Of a stretch of 64,000 nt of DNA, positions 18,137-29,800 are shown piece by piece; positions within the stretch are counted from its first letter, which is position 1, and every line of letters starts with the position of its first letter. The stretch is from the NCBI RefSeq assembly GCF_905220975.1, contig NZ_CAJNBK010000006.1:186001-250000 (forward strand), given 5' to 3'. The DNA is from Paraburkholderia haematera (GTDB lineage: Bacteria; Pseudomonadota; Gammaproteobacteria; Burkholderiales; Burkholderiaceae). The notes beneath the pieces are model-generated. The model was not told the origin of the DNA and searched no databases. It was given only the letters and a program-made list of their open reading frames with translations. The position numbers and the translations under genes are program-made.

Positions 18137-20346
18137 GGCGTATCCGGGTCCGAAGAAGCGCTGGATGAGGAAGCAGGAACGGCCGTTGCGCCGCGGCGCG
18201 CGCGATCGACGGCCAGCAGGCGATCGCTGAAGGTGTCGTCCTGGAACAATTCGTCGATGGGCAAGCTCACGCGGCGGCGCCAGTTCGGATGCTCGTCGAT
18301 CGAACCGGGCAGATTCGGCTGCTCGACGAGCGCGAGCAAATCTTCGAGCGGGAGTGTGACGAGCGGCCCGGGCGTAGCGGCGACGAAGGCGAGTGCCTCG
18401 TCCACGGGCGCCTTGTCGGGCGGCGGCGCTCCCACGTCCGGCACGGCGACGCCGGCGTCCTGAAACGCGCGCCAAAGCAGAGCGCGATCGGTGGCGCGTT
18501 CTGCCTGGGCCACTTCCTCCGCGTCGCGGCCGTCGGCGCGCGCCATCGTCTGACCGATCCGGTTGCGCCACGTGATGTCGCTGCCGCGCCACCAGCCCGC
18601 CACGGTCGGCAGATCATGGGTGGTCGTGGTGCCGACGGCGTTGCGGTCCCACGCGTGCGGCGGCTTGAAACCGTTGCCGCCTTCCGCGCCTTCGAACCAC
18701 AGCACGCGAATGCCGGCGAGACCGTGTTCGTCGAGCCGCTCGCGAAAACCGTGCGGCACGGTGCCGAGGTCTTCGCCGATCACGATCGCGCGATGCCGCC
18801 ACGATTCGAGCGCGATCAGCCGCAGCAGATCTTCGAGCGGATAGCGCAGATAGGCGCCGTTGCGCGCGCTTTCGCCTTCGGGCACGAGCCACAGGCGCCG
18901 CAAGCCGAGAATGTGATCGATGCGGATGCCGCCCGCATGCGCGAACGCCGCACGCAGCATGTCGATGAACGCGGAGAAGCCTTGCGTGCGCATCGCGCGC
19001 GGCGAGAAGGTAGTGAGCCCCCACGCCTGGCCGGCCTGGTTGAACAGATCGGGCGGTGCGCCCACTGAAATACCTTGCAGCATGTCGTCGCGATACGACC
19101 ATGCATGGCTGCCGGCACTATCGCACCCGACGGCCAGGTCCGCGATCAGGCCGACGGCCATCCCGGCGTCGGTCGCGGCACGCTGCGCGTGCGACAAACC
19201 CTTGGCGGCGAGCCACTGCAAGAACAGATGAAAATCGACTTCATGCCGATGCGCTTCGGCAAAGGCCTCAACTTCGGGGCTGCGTGGATCGCGCAACGCT
19301 TCAGGCCAATCGCGCCAATGGCCATGACCGCCCTTTTGAGTCAACTGCACTGCCTGCAGCGCTTCGAAACGCGCGTGATCTTCGAGCGAACGGCCGGCCC
19401 GTTCGCAGAAGCCATGAAATTCGAGCGCACGCGGCGTGTCCTGCGTGCGTTCATGTGTGCAGAAGTTCTCGTACAGCATGCGTAAAACCTTCAGCTTCAG
19501 CACGACCGCGTTCGGCCAATCGATCAGCGGCAAGGCTTCGAGTGCGGACCATGTGCCGGTGCCCTGTGCGGCTTCGAGCGCGGTGCGCGCGGCGTCCGTG
19601 CCGAACACCGCAGCGGGATCGATATGCGTGACGTTCAGCCACAAACGCGACGACGGCGAATACGGACTGAAGCGATTCGGCTCGGCGCTGAACATCGCGT
19701 GTGTCGGGCTGACCGCGAGCGCGTGCGCGCCACGCCTGGCGCTTTCAATCGCCATCTGCGCGAGGGCCGTATAGTCGCCGATGCCGCCATCGCCCGTGCG
19801 GCGCAAGCCGTATAACTGTGCGGCAATGCCCCACAGCGGCGGCGCATGTGTCGTGTGTGCCGCGGCGCCGTCGTGCAGCGTGCGCCATGCGTCCGCGACG
19901 GTATAGCAGCGCGAAGGCGCCACGGCCAATGTCATGCGTTGCTCATTGATCACCAGCGTGTGATAGCCGGTTTCGTCGATCGGGGTGAGCAACGCTTCCT
20001 CGCCTTTCGGCGCCGTGAAGCGCCCGTCGATGATCGAGCCGCTTTCGAGTTCGATCCGGTAGTGACTGCCGGATTTGATCGCCGCGGCCGGTAGCGCGAT
20101 GCCGCGCTCGACCTCCGCGGTCATCAGCTGCGGTAGTTTGCGGCCGGACAGTTCGGCGTCGAGCGTGGCCGCGCTGTGGCGGATTTGCGTGGCATTACCG
20201 CAAGGCAGCCCCATTCGTTCGAGCAGCACGCAGAGCGTGCTTTCCGGCACATGCTGCGTCGTATGGTGCGCATCCCGCCATTCGACCTCGAAGCCGGCGC
20301 GAGTGGCAAGGGTGTCGATCGTATCGGTCGGGCGTCGGGTACTCAC
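18133..20346 (-). CDS. malQ: 4-alpha-glucanotransferase MalQ (amylomaltase)
   Basis: MalQ is a GH77 enzyme that moves glucan chains between malto-oligosaccharides, releasing glucose and making longer acceptors. The 737 residues are the long proteobacterial form with an extra N-terminal region. Catalytic blocks are HAGGIRIDHILGL (nucleophile), VIGEDLGTVP (acid/base) and TTTHDLPTVAGWW (transition-state aspartate). The start is GTG 20346, overlapping the treZ stop as GTGA; its own stop overlaps treY as ATGA. In this cluster it probably rebuilds short oligosaccharides left by TreY/TreZ and GlgX. Confidence 0.95.
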   Translation of the reverse strand: MSTRRPTDTIDTLATRAGFEVEWRDAHHTTQHVPESTLCVLLERMGLPCGNATQIRHSAATLDAELSGRKLPQLMTAEVERGIALPAAAIKSGSHYRIELESGSIIDGRFTAPKGEEALLTPIDETGYHTLVINEQRMTLAVAPSRCYTVADAWRTLHDGAAAHTTHAPPLWGIAAQLYGLRRTGDGGIGDYTALAQMAIESARRGAHALAVSPTHAMFSAEPNRFSPYSPSSRLWLNVTHIDPAAVFGTDAARTALEAAQGTGTWSALEALPLIDWPNAVVLKLKVLRMLYENFCTHERTQDTPRALEFHGFCERAGRSLEDHARFEALQAVQLTQKGGHGHWRDWPEALRDPRSPEVEAFAEAHRHEVDFHLFLQWLAAKGLSHAQRAATDAGMAVGLIADLAVGCDSAGSHAWSYRDDMLQGISVGAPPDLFNQAGQAWGLTTFSPRAMRTQGFSAFIDMLRAAFAHAGGIRIDHILGLRRLWLVPEGESARNGAYLRYPLEDLLRLIALESWRHRAIVIGEDLGTVPHGFRERLDEHGLAGIRVLWFEGAEGGNGFKPPHAWDRNAVGTTTTHDLPTVAGWWRGSDITWRNRIGQTMARADGRDAEEVAQAERATDRALLWRAFQDAGVAVPDVGAPPPDKAPVDEALAFVAATPGPLVTLPLEDLLALVEQPNLPGSIDEHPNWRRRVSLPIDELFQDDTFSDRLLAVDRARRGATAVPASSSSASSDPDTP

Positions 20347-22262
20347 GCGTGGTGCTCCTGTTGGCTCGCGATGCGCGCATCGTGGCCGATGGCATAGTCG
20401 CTGACGTCGCCGGTTACCCATGCGACAAACGCATACGGCGGCAACGTCCTGGCGTCGACCTGCTCGCGCACGCGCGGCGGCGTTTCGAAAATCACTTTGC
20501 CCGCAGGCAGATCGGGGAACGCCACGTTTTCCTTCGAGAGATTCAACGCGATCGACAAGGTTTCGCCGTCACCGAGTTTCCAGCGGCTGACTAGCGCATT
20601 GGCGTCGCCGCCGTTTGCGGCGGCCAGCACGGTCGAACCGAGCGCTTTGGAATGTTTCAGGCGCGGCGTGATCAGCTTCCCCCGCACGGCGAGCGCGGAT
20701 TTATAGAAGTGCATCCAGTCGAGACGGTCTTTCGCGGTGTCATCCGCGGCGGTGCCTTGATCAGGCTCGGGCGGCGACGAGGCCGCAAAGGTTTTTACGT
20801 CGTTCGGATCGGGAATCTGCGCGCGACGCGTTTCGTCGCTGAACGCTGAAAAGCGTGCGAATTCGCGACGCCGTCCTTCGCGCACGGCGTCGGCGAGTTC
20901 GCCGGTGTAGTCGGTGAAAAACAGGAACGGCTGAGTCGAGCCGTATTCCTCCTCCATGAATAGCAGGGGAATTTGCGGCGAGAGCAGCAGCAAACCGGTG
21001 GCGGCGCGCAAGGCATCGTCCGAAGTCAGCTTGCGCAGACGCTCGCCCAATGCGCGATTGCCGATCTGATCGTGGTTCTGCAAGAACATCACGAATGACG
21101 TCGTCGGCAGATGCCGGCTCGGTTCGCCGCGCGGTGCGCCGTCGTGAATCGGCGACGGGTCGCCCTGATACGCGAAGCCTTCGGACAACACGCGCGCGAG
21201 GCGGCGGATCGGCTGATCTTTATAGGCGTGGTAATAGCCTTCGGTTTCGCCCGTCAGCAGAACATGCAGCGTGTTGTGCGCGTCGTCGTTCCATTGCGCG
21301 TCGAAATGCGTTTCCAGCAGGCTCGCACTGTTGTGCTCGTTTTCCAGCACCAGATGCACATGCCGTCCGTGCTGCACTTTTGCGCGGATATGGTCGGACA
21401 ATTCGCGCAGCCACGCCGGATTGTCAATGGCATGCACCGCGTCGAAACGCAGACCGTCGATACGATATTCGTTGATCCAGTAGACGGCGTTGTCCGTGAA
21501 GAAGTCACTCACTTCACAGCGGTTGAAATCGATCGCGGGACCCCACGGCGTGTGCGTGTTCTCGCGGAAAAACGAGCGGGCGTACTCGTGCAGATAATTG
21601 CCGTCTGGGCCGAAGTGGTTATAGACCACATCGAGAAATACCATCAATCCGAGGCCGTGCGCGGCGTCGATCAATGCTTTCAGTTCTTCGGGCCGGCCGT
21701 ACGCGGAATCGGGCGCATACGGCAGCACGCCGTCGTAGCCCCAGTTGTGCTTGCCGGGAAAGTCGTTCAACGGCATCAATTCAATCGCCGTTACGCCGAG
21801 CGCGACCAGCGCGGACAAACGTTTCTGTACGCCGGCATAACCACCCGTCGCGCCGACGTGCAACTCGTACAACACCGTTTCTTCCCACGGGCGGCCATGC
21901 CAGTTCGTATGTTCCCAACGATAGGCGCGCGGGTCGATCACTTCGCTCGGGCCGTGCACGTCCTGCGGCTGGAAGCGCGACGCAGGATCGGGCACGGCAT
22001 GCTCGCCATCGAGCCGGAAGCGATACAGCGTGCCGGCGCCACAGTCGACGGTTGCTTCGAACCAGCCATTCCCGGTGGACGTCATGTCGTGCTCGCCCTG
22101 GGCCGGTCCGTTTTCGATGTCCACCTGTACCGTCCTGCACGAAGGCGCCCAGAAACGGAAGCGCGTACGCGGCTTCGCGCCCGTAGCGCCCAGCAACTGC
22201 GCGCTGAACGGCAGGCAGTGCGCGTGATGATGCGCGTGAGGATCAATGGGACTTTCGGACAT
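20343..22262 (-). CDS. treZ: Malto-oligosyltrehalose trehalohydrolase TreZ
   Basis: TreZ hydrolyses the alpha-1,4 bond next to the trehalosyl end made by TreY and releases trehalose. The 639 residues have an N-terminal CBM48-like domain (FRFWAPSCRTVQVDI) and a GH13 barrel. The nucleophile is D274 in GLRFDAVHAID, the acid/base is E307 in HLVLENEHN, and FLQNHDQIGNRALG holds the third acidic residue. NHFGPDGNYLHEYA is typical of the subfamily. It starts 30 bases after the glgX stop. Confidence 0.95.
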   Translation of the reverse strand: MSESPIDPHAHHHAHCLPFSAQLLGATGAKPRTRFRFWAPSCRTVQVDIENGPAQGEHDMTSTGNGWFEATVDCGAGTLYRFRLDGEHAVPDPASRFQPQDVHGPSEVIDPRAYRWEHTNWHGRPWEETVLYELHVGATGGYAGVQKRLSALVALGVTAIELMPLNDFPGKHNWGYDGVLPYAPDSAYGRPEELKALIDAAHGLGLMVFLDVVYNHFGPDGNYLHEYARSFFRENTHTPWGPAIDFNRCEVSDFFTDNAVYWINEYRIDGLRFDAVHAIDNPAWLRELSDHIRAKVQHGRHVHLVLENEHNSASLLETHFDAQWNDDAHNTLHVLLTGETEGYYHAYKDQPIRRLARVLSEGFAYQGDPSPIHDGAPRGEPSRHLPTTSFVMFLQNHDQIGNRALGERLRKLTSDDALRAATGLLLLSPQIPLLFMEEEYGSTQPFLFFTDYTGELADAVREGRRREFARFSAFSDETRRAQIPDPNDVKTFAASSPPEPDQGTAADDTAKDRLDWMHFYKSALAVRGKLITPRLKHSKALGSTVLAAANGGDANALVSRWKLGDGETLSIALNLSKENVAFPDLPAGKVIFETPPRVREQVDARTLPPYAFVAWVTGDVSDYAIGHDARIASQQEHHA

Positions 22263-22292
22263 GATTCATCACCATTCGGTTTTGCTTCTCGC

Positions 22293-24512
22293 CTACGTGG
22301 TCGGCGACGTATCGCCGCTCGGCGGATGCGCGCCCGGATCGGGCGGCAGGGCAGTCAACAGCCGCGGCCCGTACTGCGCGCCGGCCTTCCAGCCCGCCTG
22401 CCAATCCGCTTCGCCGACGGGTTGCGCCGCCAGTATCACGAGGCTGTGCGCGGCCACTTCGACCTCCGGCACCGCCAACCGGTGCGGCGCGCTTTCCGGC
22501 TCGGCCGTGTCGAGCAACACATGCCATTCCAGATGCGGCGCGGGCGGGGTGAAACGCAGCGTTTCCGCCGCGGCGTTGAGCATCATCAACAATACTTCCG
22601 TTTCGCCATTCAAGCCCGGACCCGCGCGACGCAGCGTGAACGCGCGGCCTTCCGGGTCCTGCCAGGCTTCGATGGTCAGCGGATCGCCGTGCTCGTCGAA
22701 CCAGCCGACGTCGAACAGGCCCGGTAACACTTCGCGGTCGCCGAACAGAAAACGCGTTTCGCGTAGCAGCGGATGCTGTTTGCGCAGCGCGATCACGCGC
22801 GCGACGAACGCGGACATCTGGCGGCCGTCGAGCGATTCCGTGCGCTCCCAGTCGATCCATGATAGTTCGTTGTCCTGGCAGTACGCATTGTTGTTGCCAT
22901 TCTGCGTACGCAGCGATTCGTCGCCTGCCAGCATCATGGGCGTGCCGAGCGCCACCAGCAGCGTGGCAATCAGCGAGCGGGCCACGCGCTTGCGGGTGTC
23001 GAGAATGGCCGGATCGTCGGTCGGGCCTTCCACACCCCAATTGCGACTGCAGTTTTCATTGTGGCCGTCGTTGTTGTCTTCGCGATTCGCTTCGTTATGC
23101 TTGTGCTCGTACGCGGTGACGTCGGCGAGCGTAAAGCCGTCATGTGACGTGACAAAGTTGACCGATGCCCATGGTTTCCTGAAACGACGGTTGAACAGAT
23201 CGGCGGAACCGGTCAGGCGCGCGGCGAGATCGGGGCGCAGGCCCGCATCACCGCGCCAGAAGCGGCGCACTGTGTCGCGGAAACGGTCGTTCCATTCGGC
23301 GAACCCCGGCGGATGATTGCCGAGTTGATAACCGCCCGGCCCGATGTCCCACGGCTCGGAAATCAGCTTGCGTTGCGACAGGATCGGGTCCTGGCGCAAG
23401 GCGTCGAAGAAACCGGAGCCGGGATCGAAACCGTGTTGCTCGCGGCCGAGCGTCACGCCGAGATCGAACCGGAAGCCGTCGATATTGAACTTGGTCGACC
23501 AGTAGCGCAGCGAATCCATCACCATCTGCAGGACACGCGGATGCGGCAGGTTCACGGTATTGCCGCAGCCCGTGTCGTTGATATGGTGGCGTTCGTCGCC
23601 GGGAATCAGGCGGTAGTAGCTCGCATTGTCGAGGCCGCGCCATGAGACGGTCGGCCCCATCTCGTTGCCTTCGCAGGTGTGGTTGTAGACCACGTCGAGA
23701 ATTACTTCGATGCCGGCCGCGTGCAACTGACGCACGGCGATGCGCATTTCATCGAGCCGGTGTGTGCTCAGATACGACGGCTCCGGTGCAAAAAATGCCG
23801 CGGTGTTGTAACCCCAGTAATTGCGCAGGCCGCGCTCCACCAGAAAGCGGTCGTTCAGAAACGCATGCACGGGCAGCAATTCGACGGCGGTCACGCCGAG
23901 CTTCAGCAAATGCTCGATGAATTCCGGCGAAGCCAGCGCGGCGAACGTGCCGCGTTCGTGCTGGCGCAAATCGGCGCGCAACATCGATATGCCGCGCACA
24001 TGTGCTTCATAGATAACGGTTTCGCCCCACGGCACATTCGGGCGCTTATCGTGCGACCAGTCGAAGGCTTCGTCGATCACGACGCATTTCGGCATGGCCG
24101 GCGCCGAATCGCGGCGGTCGATCGACAGGTCGGCACGATTCGAATGCACGCGATAACCGAACAGTGCGTCGGACCAGCGAAACTGTCCGACCAGTTTGCG
24201 TGCATACGGATCGAGCAAGAGCTTGTGCGGATTGAAGCGATGCCCATGCTGCGGCTGATACGGCCCATGCGCGCGAAAGCCGTAGGCCGTGCCGGGGTGC
24301 GCGTTGGGCAAATAGCCGTGCCAGACTTCGTCGGTGCATTCGGGCAGCGTGAAGCGTCTGATCTCCTTGCGACCGGTGGGATCGAACAGGCAAAGTTCGA
24401 TTTTCTGCGCATTCGCCGAGAACACCGCAAAGTTGACGCCGAGGCCATCCCAGCTGGCGCCGAGCGGATAGGGCGAGCCGGGCAGAAGCCGGTCGGGCAG
24501 TGCATGCGACAT
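22293..24512 (-). CDS. glgX: Glycogen debranching enzyme GlgX
   Basis: GlgX hydrolyses alpha-1,6 branches of glycogen-type glucan and yields linear chains for TreY and MalQ. The 739 residues have an N-terminal CBM48-like domain opening PYPLGASWDGLGVNFAVFS and a GH13_11 barrel. The nucleophile is D350 in GFRFDLGVTLGRE, the acid/base is E386 in LISEPWDIGPGGYQLG, and FVTSHDGFTLAD follows. ATG 24512 has an excellent minus-strand ribosome site (GGAAGGGGAATC), so the open frame further upstream is not used. Confidence 0.95.
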   Translation of the reverse strand: MSHALPDRLLPGSPYPLGASWDGLGVNFAVFSANAQKIELCLFDPTGRKEIRRFTLPECTDEVWHGYLPNAHPGTAYGFRAHGPYQPQHGHRFNPHKLLLDPYARKLVGQFRWSDALFGYRVHSNRADLSIDRRDSAPAMPKCVVIDEAFDWSHDKRPNVPWGETVIYEAHVRGISMLRADLRQHERGTFAALASPEFIEHLLKLGVTAVELLPVHAFLNDRFLVERGLRNYWGYNTAAFFAPEPSYLSTHRLDEMRIAVRQLHAAGIEVILDVVYNHTCEGNEMGPTVSWRGLDNASYYRLIPGDERHHINDTGCGNTVNLPHPRVLQMVMDSLRYWSTKFNIDGFRFDLGVTLGREQHGFDPGSGFFDALRQDPILSQRKLISEPWDIGPGGYQLGNHPPGFAEWNDRFRDTVRRFWRGDAGLRPDLAARLTGSADLFNRRFRKPWASVNFVTSHDGFTLADVTAYEHKHNEANREDNNDGHNENCSRNWGVEGPTDDPAILDTRKRVARSLIATLLVALGTPMMLAGDESLRTQNGNNNAYCQDNELSWIDWERTESLDGRQMSAFVARVIALRKQHPLLRETRFLFGDREVLPGLFDVGWFDEHGDPLTIEAWQDPEGRAFTLRRAGPGLNGETEVLLMMLNAAAETLRFTPPAPHLEWHVLLDTAEPESAPHRLAVPEVEVAAHSLVILAAQPVGEADWQAGWKAGAQYGPRLLTALPPDPGAHPPSGDTSPTT

Positions 24513-24594
24513 GATTCCCCTTCCTTGTTCTGTTTTATGAACGCTATCGTGGGACGTCATGCGGCGAGCGCGCGCTCGCCTTACAACACATCCA

Positions 24595-26805
24595 TCAATC
24601 CGCGCGCAAAACAATCGTTGCCAAGGGCGGCAGCGTCAGCGCCGCGGAATGCGGCCAGCCGTGGCTCGCGATCGCGTCGGTATGGATCAGCCCGCCGTTG
24701 CCCATGTTCGAGCCGCCGTACACGCTGGCATCCGTATTCAGCACCTCCACCCAGCGGCCGCCACGCGGCATGCCGATCCGGTATCCGACTCGCGGCACCG
24801 GCGTCATATTGCATACGACGACGAGCTCGCGGCCTTCGCCATCGGCGCGGCGGTAGGCGTACACGCTGTTGCCGCTGTCGTCGCCGATCAGCCATTGGAA
24901 GCCGCCCGGCTCGCTGTCGAGCCGATGGAGCGCGGGCTCCTCGTTGTACAGGCGGTTCAGGTCGCGCACGAGCTTCTGCACGCCGTGATGGTCCGGATCA
25001 TCGAGCAGATGCCAGTGCGGCGACGTGTCGTGATCGAACTCGGCCATCTGGCCGAATTCGCCGCCCATGAACAGCAGCTTCTTGCCCGGATGCGTCCACA
25101 TGAAACCGAAGTACGCGCGCAGATTGGCGAACTTCTGCCAGCGGTCGCCGGGCATCTTGCCGAGCAGCGAGCCTTTGCCGTGCACCACCTCGTCGTGCGA
25201 GAGCGGCAGCACGAAGCGCTCGGAATACGCGTACACCATCCCGAACGTCATCATGTGGTGATGGTATTGGCGGTGGATAGGGTCCTCTTCCATGTAGTGC
25301 AGTGTGTCGTGCATCCAGCCCATGTTCCATTTGAACTGGAAGCCGAGGCCGCCGTCTTCGACGTGCGCCGTCACGCCTGGCCACGCGGTCGATTCTTCGG
25401 CGATCGTGATCGCGCCCGGCACGCCCGGCACATAGCCGACTTCATGATTCAGCCGTTTCAGGAACGCGATCGATTCGAGGTTTTCGCGCCCGCCGTAGAT
25501 ATTCGGCACCCACTCACCGGGCTCGCGCGAATAGTCGCGATACAGCATCGAGGCGACCGCATCCACCCGCAGGCCGTCGACGTGATAGCGCTTCAACCAG
25601 GCCAGACCCGAAGCCACCAGGAACGCGCTCACCTCGTTGCGGCCGAGGTTGTAGATCATCGTGTTCCAGTCCTGGTGATAGCCTTCGCGCGGATCGGCGT
25701 GCTCGTAGAGCGGCGTGCCGTCGAAGTCGACGAGGCCATGCGCGTCGTTCGGAAAGTGCGCCGGCACCCAATCGAGAATCACGCCGAGGCCGGCCTCGTG
25801 CGCCTTGTCGACGAACCTGGCGAACTGCTCGGGCTTGCCGAAGCGCGCGGACGGCGCGAACTGTCCGAGCGGCTGATAGCCCCATGAACCGCCGAACGGA
25901 TGCTCGGCAATCGGCATGAATTCCACATGCGTGAAGCCCATGCTTTTCACGTAAGGAATCAGCCGCTCGGCGAGCTCTTCCCAGGTGAGGCCGCGCTGAC
26001 CCTCTTCAGCGACACGCAGCCATGATTCGGCATGCACTTCGTAGATCGAGATCGGCACGCGCGGGGTTTGTCTGGCGGCGCGCGACTGAATCCAGTCGTG
26101 ATCGGTCCATTCAAACTGTTCGATCTCGTCGACATGCGCGACCACCGAAGCGGTGCCCGGCGGCCTTTCCGTTTGCATCGCGCATGGATCGGCCTTTAGC
26201 GGCAGCGGATGGCCGTCGCGCGAGAGCAATTCGTACTTGTAGCGCGTGCCGTGCCCCACGCGCGGCACGAACAATTCCCATACACCGGCCTGATGACGCA
26301 GCCGCATCGGATGGCGGCGGCCATCCCACGAATTGAAGTCGCCTACCACCGACACGCGCCGCGCATTCGGCGCCCATACGGCAAAGCGCACGCCTGGCAC
26401 GCCGGCTATTTCCATCGGGCGTGAGCCAAGGCACTCGAGCACCGCGTACGGGTCGCCGCCGGCGAGACGACTCAACGGCTCGTCGCCGAGAACGGGGCCG
26501 AACGAATACGTGTCCTCGATTTCCTGCACGGTGCCGTGCCAGTCGATGCGCAGGCGATAGGGCGCGGCCATGGTGACACGACCGGCGAACAGCCCCGGCC
26601 TGAGTTGCTCGAGCTCGCCGAGTGTGGAGCCATCCGCGCGGGAAATCGCGGTGACGTGTGAGGCGTTGGGCAACAGCGCGCGGACCACCGGACCGGTATC
26701 CGTCTGATGCATGCCGAGTTGCGAGAAAGGATCGGGGTGTCGCGCTTCAACGAGCGCGTCGATATCGAGCGGTTGGAGGCCGGCGGCCGGATCATGCTCA
26801 CTCAT
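24595..26805 (-). CDS. glgB: 1,4-alpha-glucan branching enzyme GlgB
   Basis: GlgB cuts alpha-1,4 glucan chains and rejoins them as alpha-1,6 branches. The 736 residues contain an N-terminal region, a CBM48 domain at about residues 135-230 ([20 protein letters not shown]) and a GH13_9 barrel. Catalytic residues are D415 in [17 protein letters not shown] and E470 in [13 protein letters not shown], with [15 protein letters not shown] after them. ATG 26805 overlaps the treS-mak stop by eight bases. With GlgE as polymerase it would make branched glucan without GlgA or GlgC, neither of which is in the window. Confidence 0.96.
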   Translation of the reverse strand: MSEHDPAAGLQPLDIDALVEARHPDPFSQLGMHQTDTGPVVRALLPNASHVTAISRADGSTLGELEQLRPGLFAGRVTMAAPYRLRIDWHGTVQEIEDTYSFGPVLGDEPLSRLAGGDPYAVLECLGSRPMEIAGVPGVRFAVWAPNARRVSVVGDFNSWDGRRHPMRLRHQAGVWELFVPRVGHGTRYKYELLSRDGHPLPLKADPCAMQTERPPGTASVVAHVDEIEQFEWTDHDWIQSRAARQTPRVPISIYEVHAESWLRVAEEGQRGLTWEELAERLIPYVKSMGFTHVEFMPIAEHPFGGSWGYQPLGQFAPSARFGKPEQFARFVDKAHEAGLGVILDWVPAHFPNDAHGLVDFDGTPLYEHADPREGYHQDWNTMIYNLGRNEVSAFLVASGLAWLKRYHVDGLRVDAVASMLYRDYSREPGEWVPNIYGGRENLESIAFLKRLNHEVGYVPGVPGAITIAEESTAWPGVTAHVEDGGLGFQFKWNMGWMHDTLHYMEEDPIHRQYHHHMMTFGMVYAYSERFVLPLSHDEVVHGKGSLLGKMPGDRWQKFANLRAYFGFMWTHPGKKLLFMGGEFGQMAEFDHDTSPHWHLLDDPDHHGVQKLVRDLNRLYNEEPALHRLDSEPGGFQWLIGDDSGNSVYAYRRADGEGRELVVVCNMTPVPRVGYRIGMPRGGRWVEVLNTDASVYGGSNMGNGGLIHTDAIASHGWPHSAALTLPPLATIVLRAD

Positions 26806-29800
26806 AGTCGCCCTCGGCCGGGTTAGGCGATGCGGAGGCGTCGCGCGCCTCAGTGGATGGATCGTGCTGCGGGCTGCCGGTGTCGCCGAGCAACCGGCTG
26901 GTGAGCGCGGCAAGGCCGCGTACCGGCAAACTGAGCCACGTCGGACGATTGGCCGCTTCGTAACGGATTTCGTACGCGGCTTTCTCGATCAGAAACAGAT
27001 CGAGCAAGGCCTGTTCGGCCTCGGGCGCCACCAGCGGCACGGGCGAATCTGCGATGGCCGCACGGTATTCCGCCAGGAACGTTTCGGTGGCGTGTGCGCG
27101 GAAACGCTCGAAGAGGATGCGCTTGCGATCGGCGGTTTGCTGCGGTGCGCTCTCCATGGTGGACTGCGCCGCGGCGCTCGCATACGACAGCGAGCGCATC
27201 AAACCGGCCACGTCGCGCAACGGGCTCGACTTCTGGCGCCGTTCCTCTAACGTACGCGCCGGCTCGCCTTCGAAGTCGATCAGATACGCGTCGCCTTGCG
27301 CGACCAGCACCTGGCCCAGATGGAAGTCGCCGTGAATGCGCGAGCGCAACGCACCCGCATTGCCCGCAACCAGTTTGTCGACGGCTTGAACAAGCGCCGC
27401 ACGGCGGTCGATCAGACTTTGCGCCAATGCCTTGGTGTCCGGGTCGCTCATCTGCTCGATGCGCGGCGCGAGCAGATCGAGCGCGCTGGCGAGCATGGAT
27501 TGCGTACCGTCGACCCACGCCTTCACCTGTTCGGCGCTGGCGGGTTCCGGCGCGAACGCCGGGTCGTCGGAAGGCGACGCGAGCACCACGTGCAATTCAC
27601 CCAGCCGCTTGCCGATGATGCCGGCGAGCGTACTGTAGCCTTCCATGAGAATCGCCTCGTTGTCGCGGTCCGGTGATTGCCCGTCCGTGTCGACGGCGAT
27701 AGCGAGTTCGTCCACCGAGCGGCGCAGGTAGTCGAGCGACCAGTTCCAGGCGTCGCCCTGATTGTCGATATAGCCTTGCAGGATCGCGAGTGTGTGCGGC
27801 ACGCCTTCGGGATCGACGCGCACCACTTCACCATACAGCGGCGCGGTATTCGCGTAGCCGAGCTGGGTCAAATAGCGGCTGATTTCCGCTTCCGGATGAA
27901 TGCCGCTCACCAGACGCCGTACCAGTTTTAGCACGGCGGCGTCGGCAATGATCAGCGAGCTGTTGCTTTGCTCGGCCGCCAGCCAGCGTATCTCGGGCCG
28001 CTCGTCGAGATGGTCGAGTTCGGAGAAACGCTCGGTGGGTATGAACCTGATTTCACTCTTCTGCACGGTCGGAATAACAGCGCGTTCACGCAGCTTGCGC
28101 AGTACGCCATGCGCGAAGATCGGCAGGGCGAACGCGTCGGTCAGGTGGCCGACGTTGCGGCCGCGGCGAACGCGTGCCAGCGCCAGCTGAAGGAACAGCG
28201 GCGTGGTGGTTTCGCCACCCCATGTGATGGCGATCGGCACCACGTAGCGTTCGGTGTGATTGCCGACGTCTGCTTCGATTTCGGTAAATGCGAAGCCGCC
28301 GTTCGGGATCGTGGTCAGCGCGGCGAGGCGCACGGCATGCATCTTCTGATCCTTCGATGCAAACCAGCGGCGCCGGCTTAGCCAGGAAGGCAGCACTTCG
28401 GATTCAAGTAGGCGGACGTTTTCCGGCGTCGGGCCGACCTGACCCTCGCGGATCACGATCGTGACGAATTCGGGCAGCGGTTCGGAATGCGCCTGCGCCC
28501 ATGTCGGACGCTGGTCGCCCGAGCACAGCATGAACCACAGGAAACCGTACGGCGGGAAGGTCAGCAGATAGGTGAGTTGACCGATCGCGGGGAACACGGA
28601 ATCCGCGGTCATTTCAACCGGCACCGAGCCGTTGAACTCGGAGAGATCGAGCTCGACCGCTTGCGGCGCGCGCGACAGATTCGCCACGCACAGGATCGGC
28701 GGTTCGTCCGGGATTTCGCGCAGATACGCGAGAATCTTGCGATTTTCCGGCTTCAGGAAACGGATGGTGCCGCGTCCGAACGTTTGTTTCGCGCGGCGCG
28801 TGGAGAGCATGCGCCGGGTCCAGTTCAACAGCGAATGCGGGTCGCGGCTTTGCGCTTCGACATTGACGGCGTCGAAGCCATACAACGAACCCATCACCGG
28901 TGGCAGCACCAGTTGTTCCGGATCGGCGCGCGAGAAACCACCGTTGCGGTCCGACGACCATTGCATCGGCGTGCGTACGCCGTCACGGTCGCCGAGGTGG
29001 ATGTTGTCGCCCATGCCGAGCTCGTCGCCGTAATAGATCACGGGCGTGCCGGGCATCGAGAGCAGCAGCGAATTGATTAGCTCGATGCGGCGGCGGTCGC
29101 GCTCCATCAGCGGGGCAAGGCGGCGGCGAATGCCGAGGTTCAGGCGCGCGCGGCGATCGCTCGCATACGTGTTCCATAGATAATCGCGCTCGGAATCCGT
29201 CACCATTTCGAGCGTCAGCTCGTCGTGATTGCGCAGGAAAATCGCCCACTGGTTGGTTTCCGCGAGGTCCGGTGTTTGCCGCATGATGTCGGTGATCGGG
29301 AAGCGGTCTTCGCTCGCAATCGACATATAGATGCGCGGCATCAGCGGGAAGTGGAACGCCATGTGGCATTCGTCTTCGTCGCCGAAGTATTCCTTCACGT
29401 CTTCCGGCCACTGGTTCGCCTCGGCGAGCAGCATGCGGTTCGGATACTCGGCGTCGATGGTCGCGCGGATCTTCTTCAGTACTGCGTGTGTTTCGGGCAG
29501 GTTCTCGTTGTTGGTGCCTTCGCGTTCGACCAGGTACGGCACCGCGTCGAGCCGCAGCCCGTCGATACCCATGTCGAGCCAGAAGCGCATCACCTGCAGC
29601 ACTTCCTTCAGCACGGCCGGATTGTCGAAGTTCAGATCGGGCTGATGCGAATAGAAGCGGTGCCAGAAATAGGCGCCCGCGACCGGATCATGTGTCCAGT
29701 TCGACGGCTCCGAATCGATGAAGATGATCCGCGTTTCCTGGTACTTCTGATCGGTATCGGACCACACGTAGTAGTTGCGATGATTCGACCCCGGCTTCGC

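Noticed and set aside
16748..18463. 571-codon plus-strand frame antisense to treY and malQ
   Set aside because: High GC keeps antisense frames open; no domains are present, and the opposite strand has complete catalytic motifs.
18137..18592. Open upstream extension of treY to 1112 residues
   Set aside because: The extra stretch is Arg/Ala-rich shadow sequence inside malQ; the ATG at 18136 overlaps the malQ stop and begins the recognised TreY domain.
21111..22727. 538-codon plus-strand frame opposite treZ and glgX
   Set aside because: No recognisable family, composition typical of antisense translation, and it covers clear GH13 genes.
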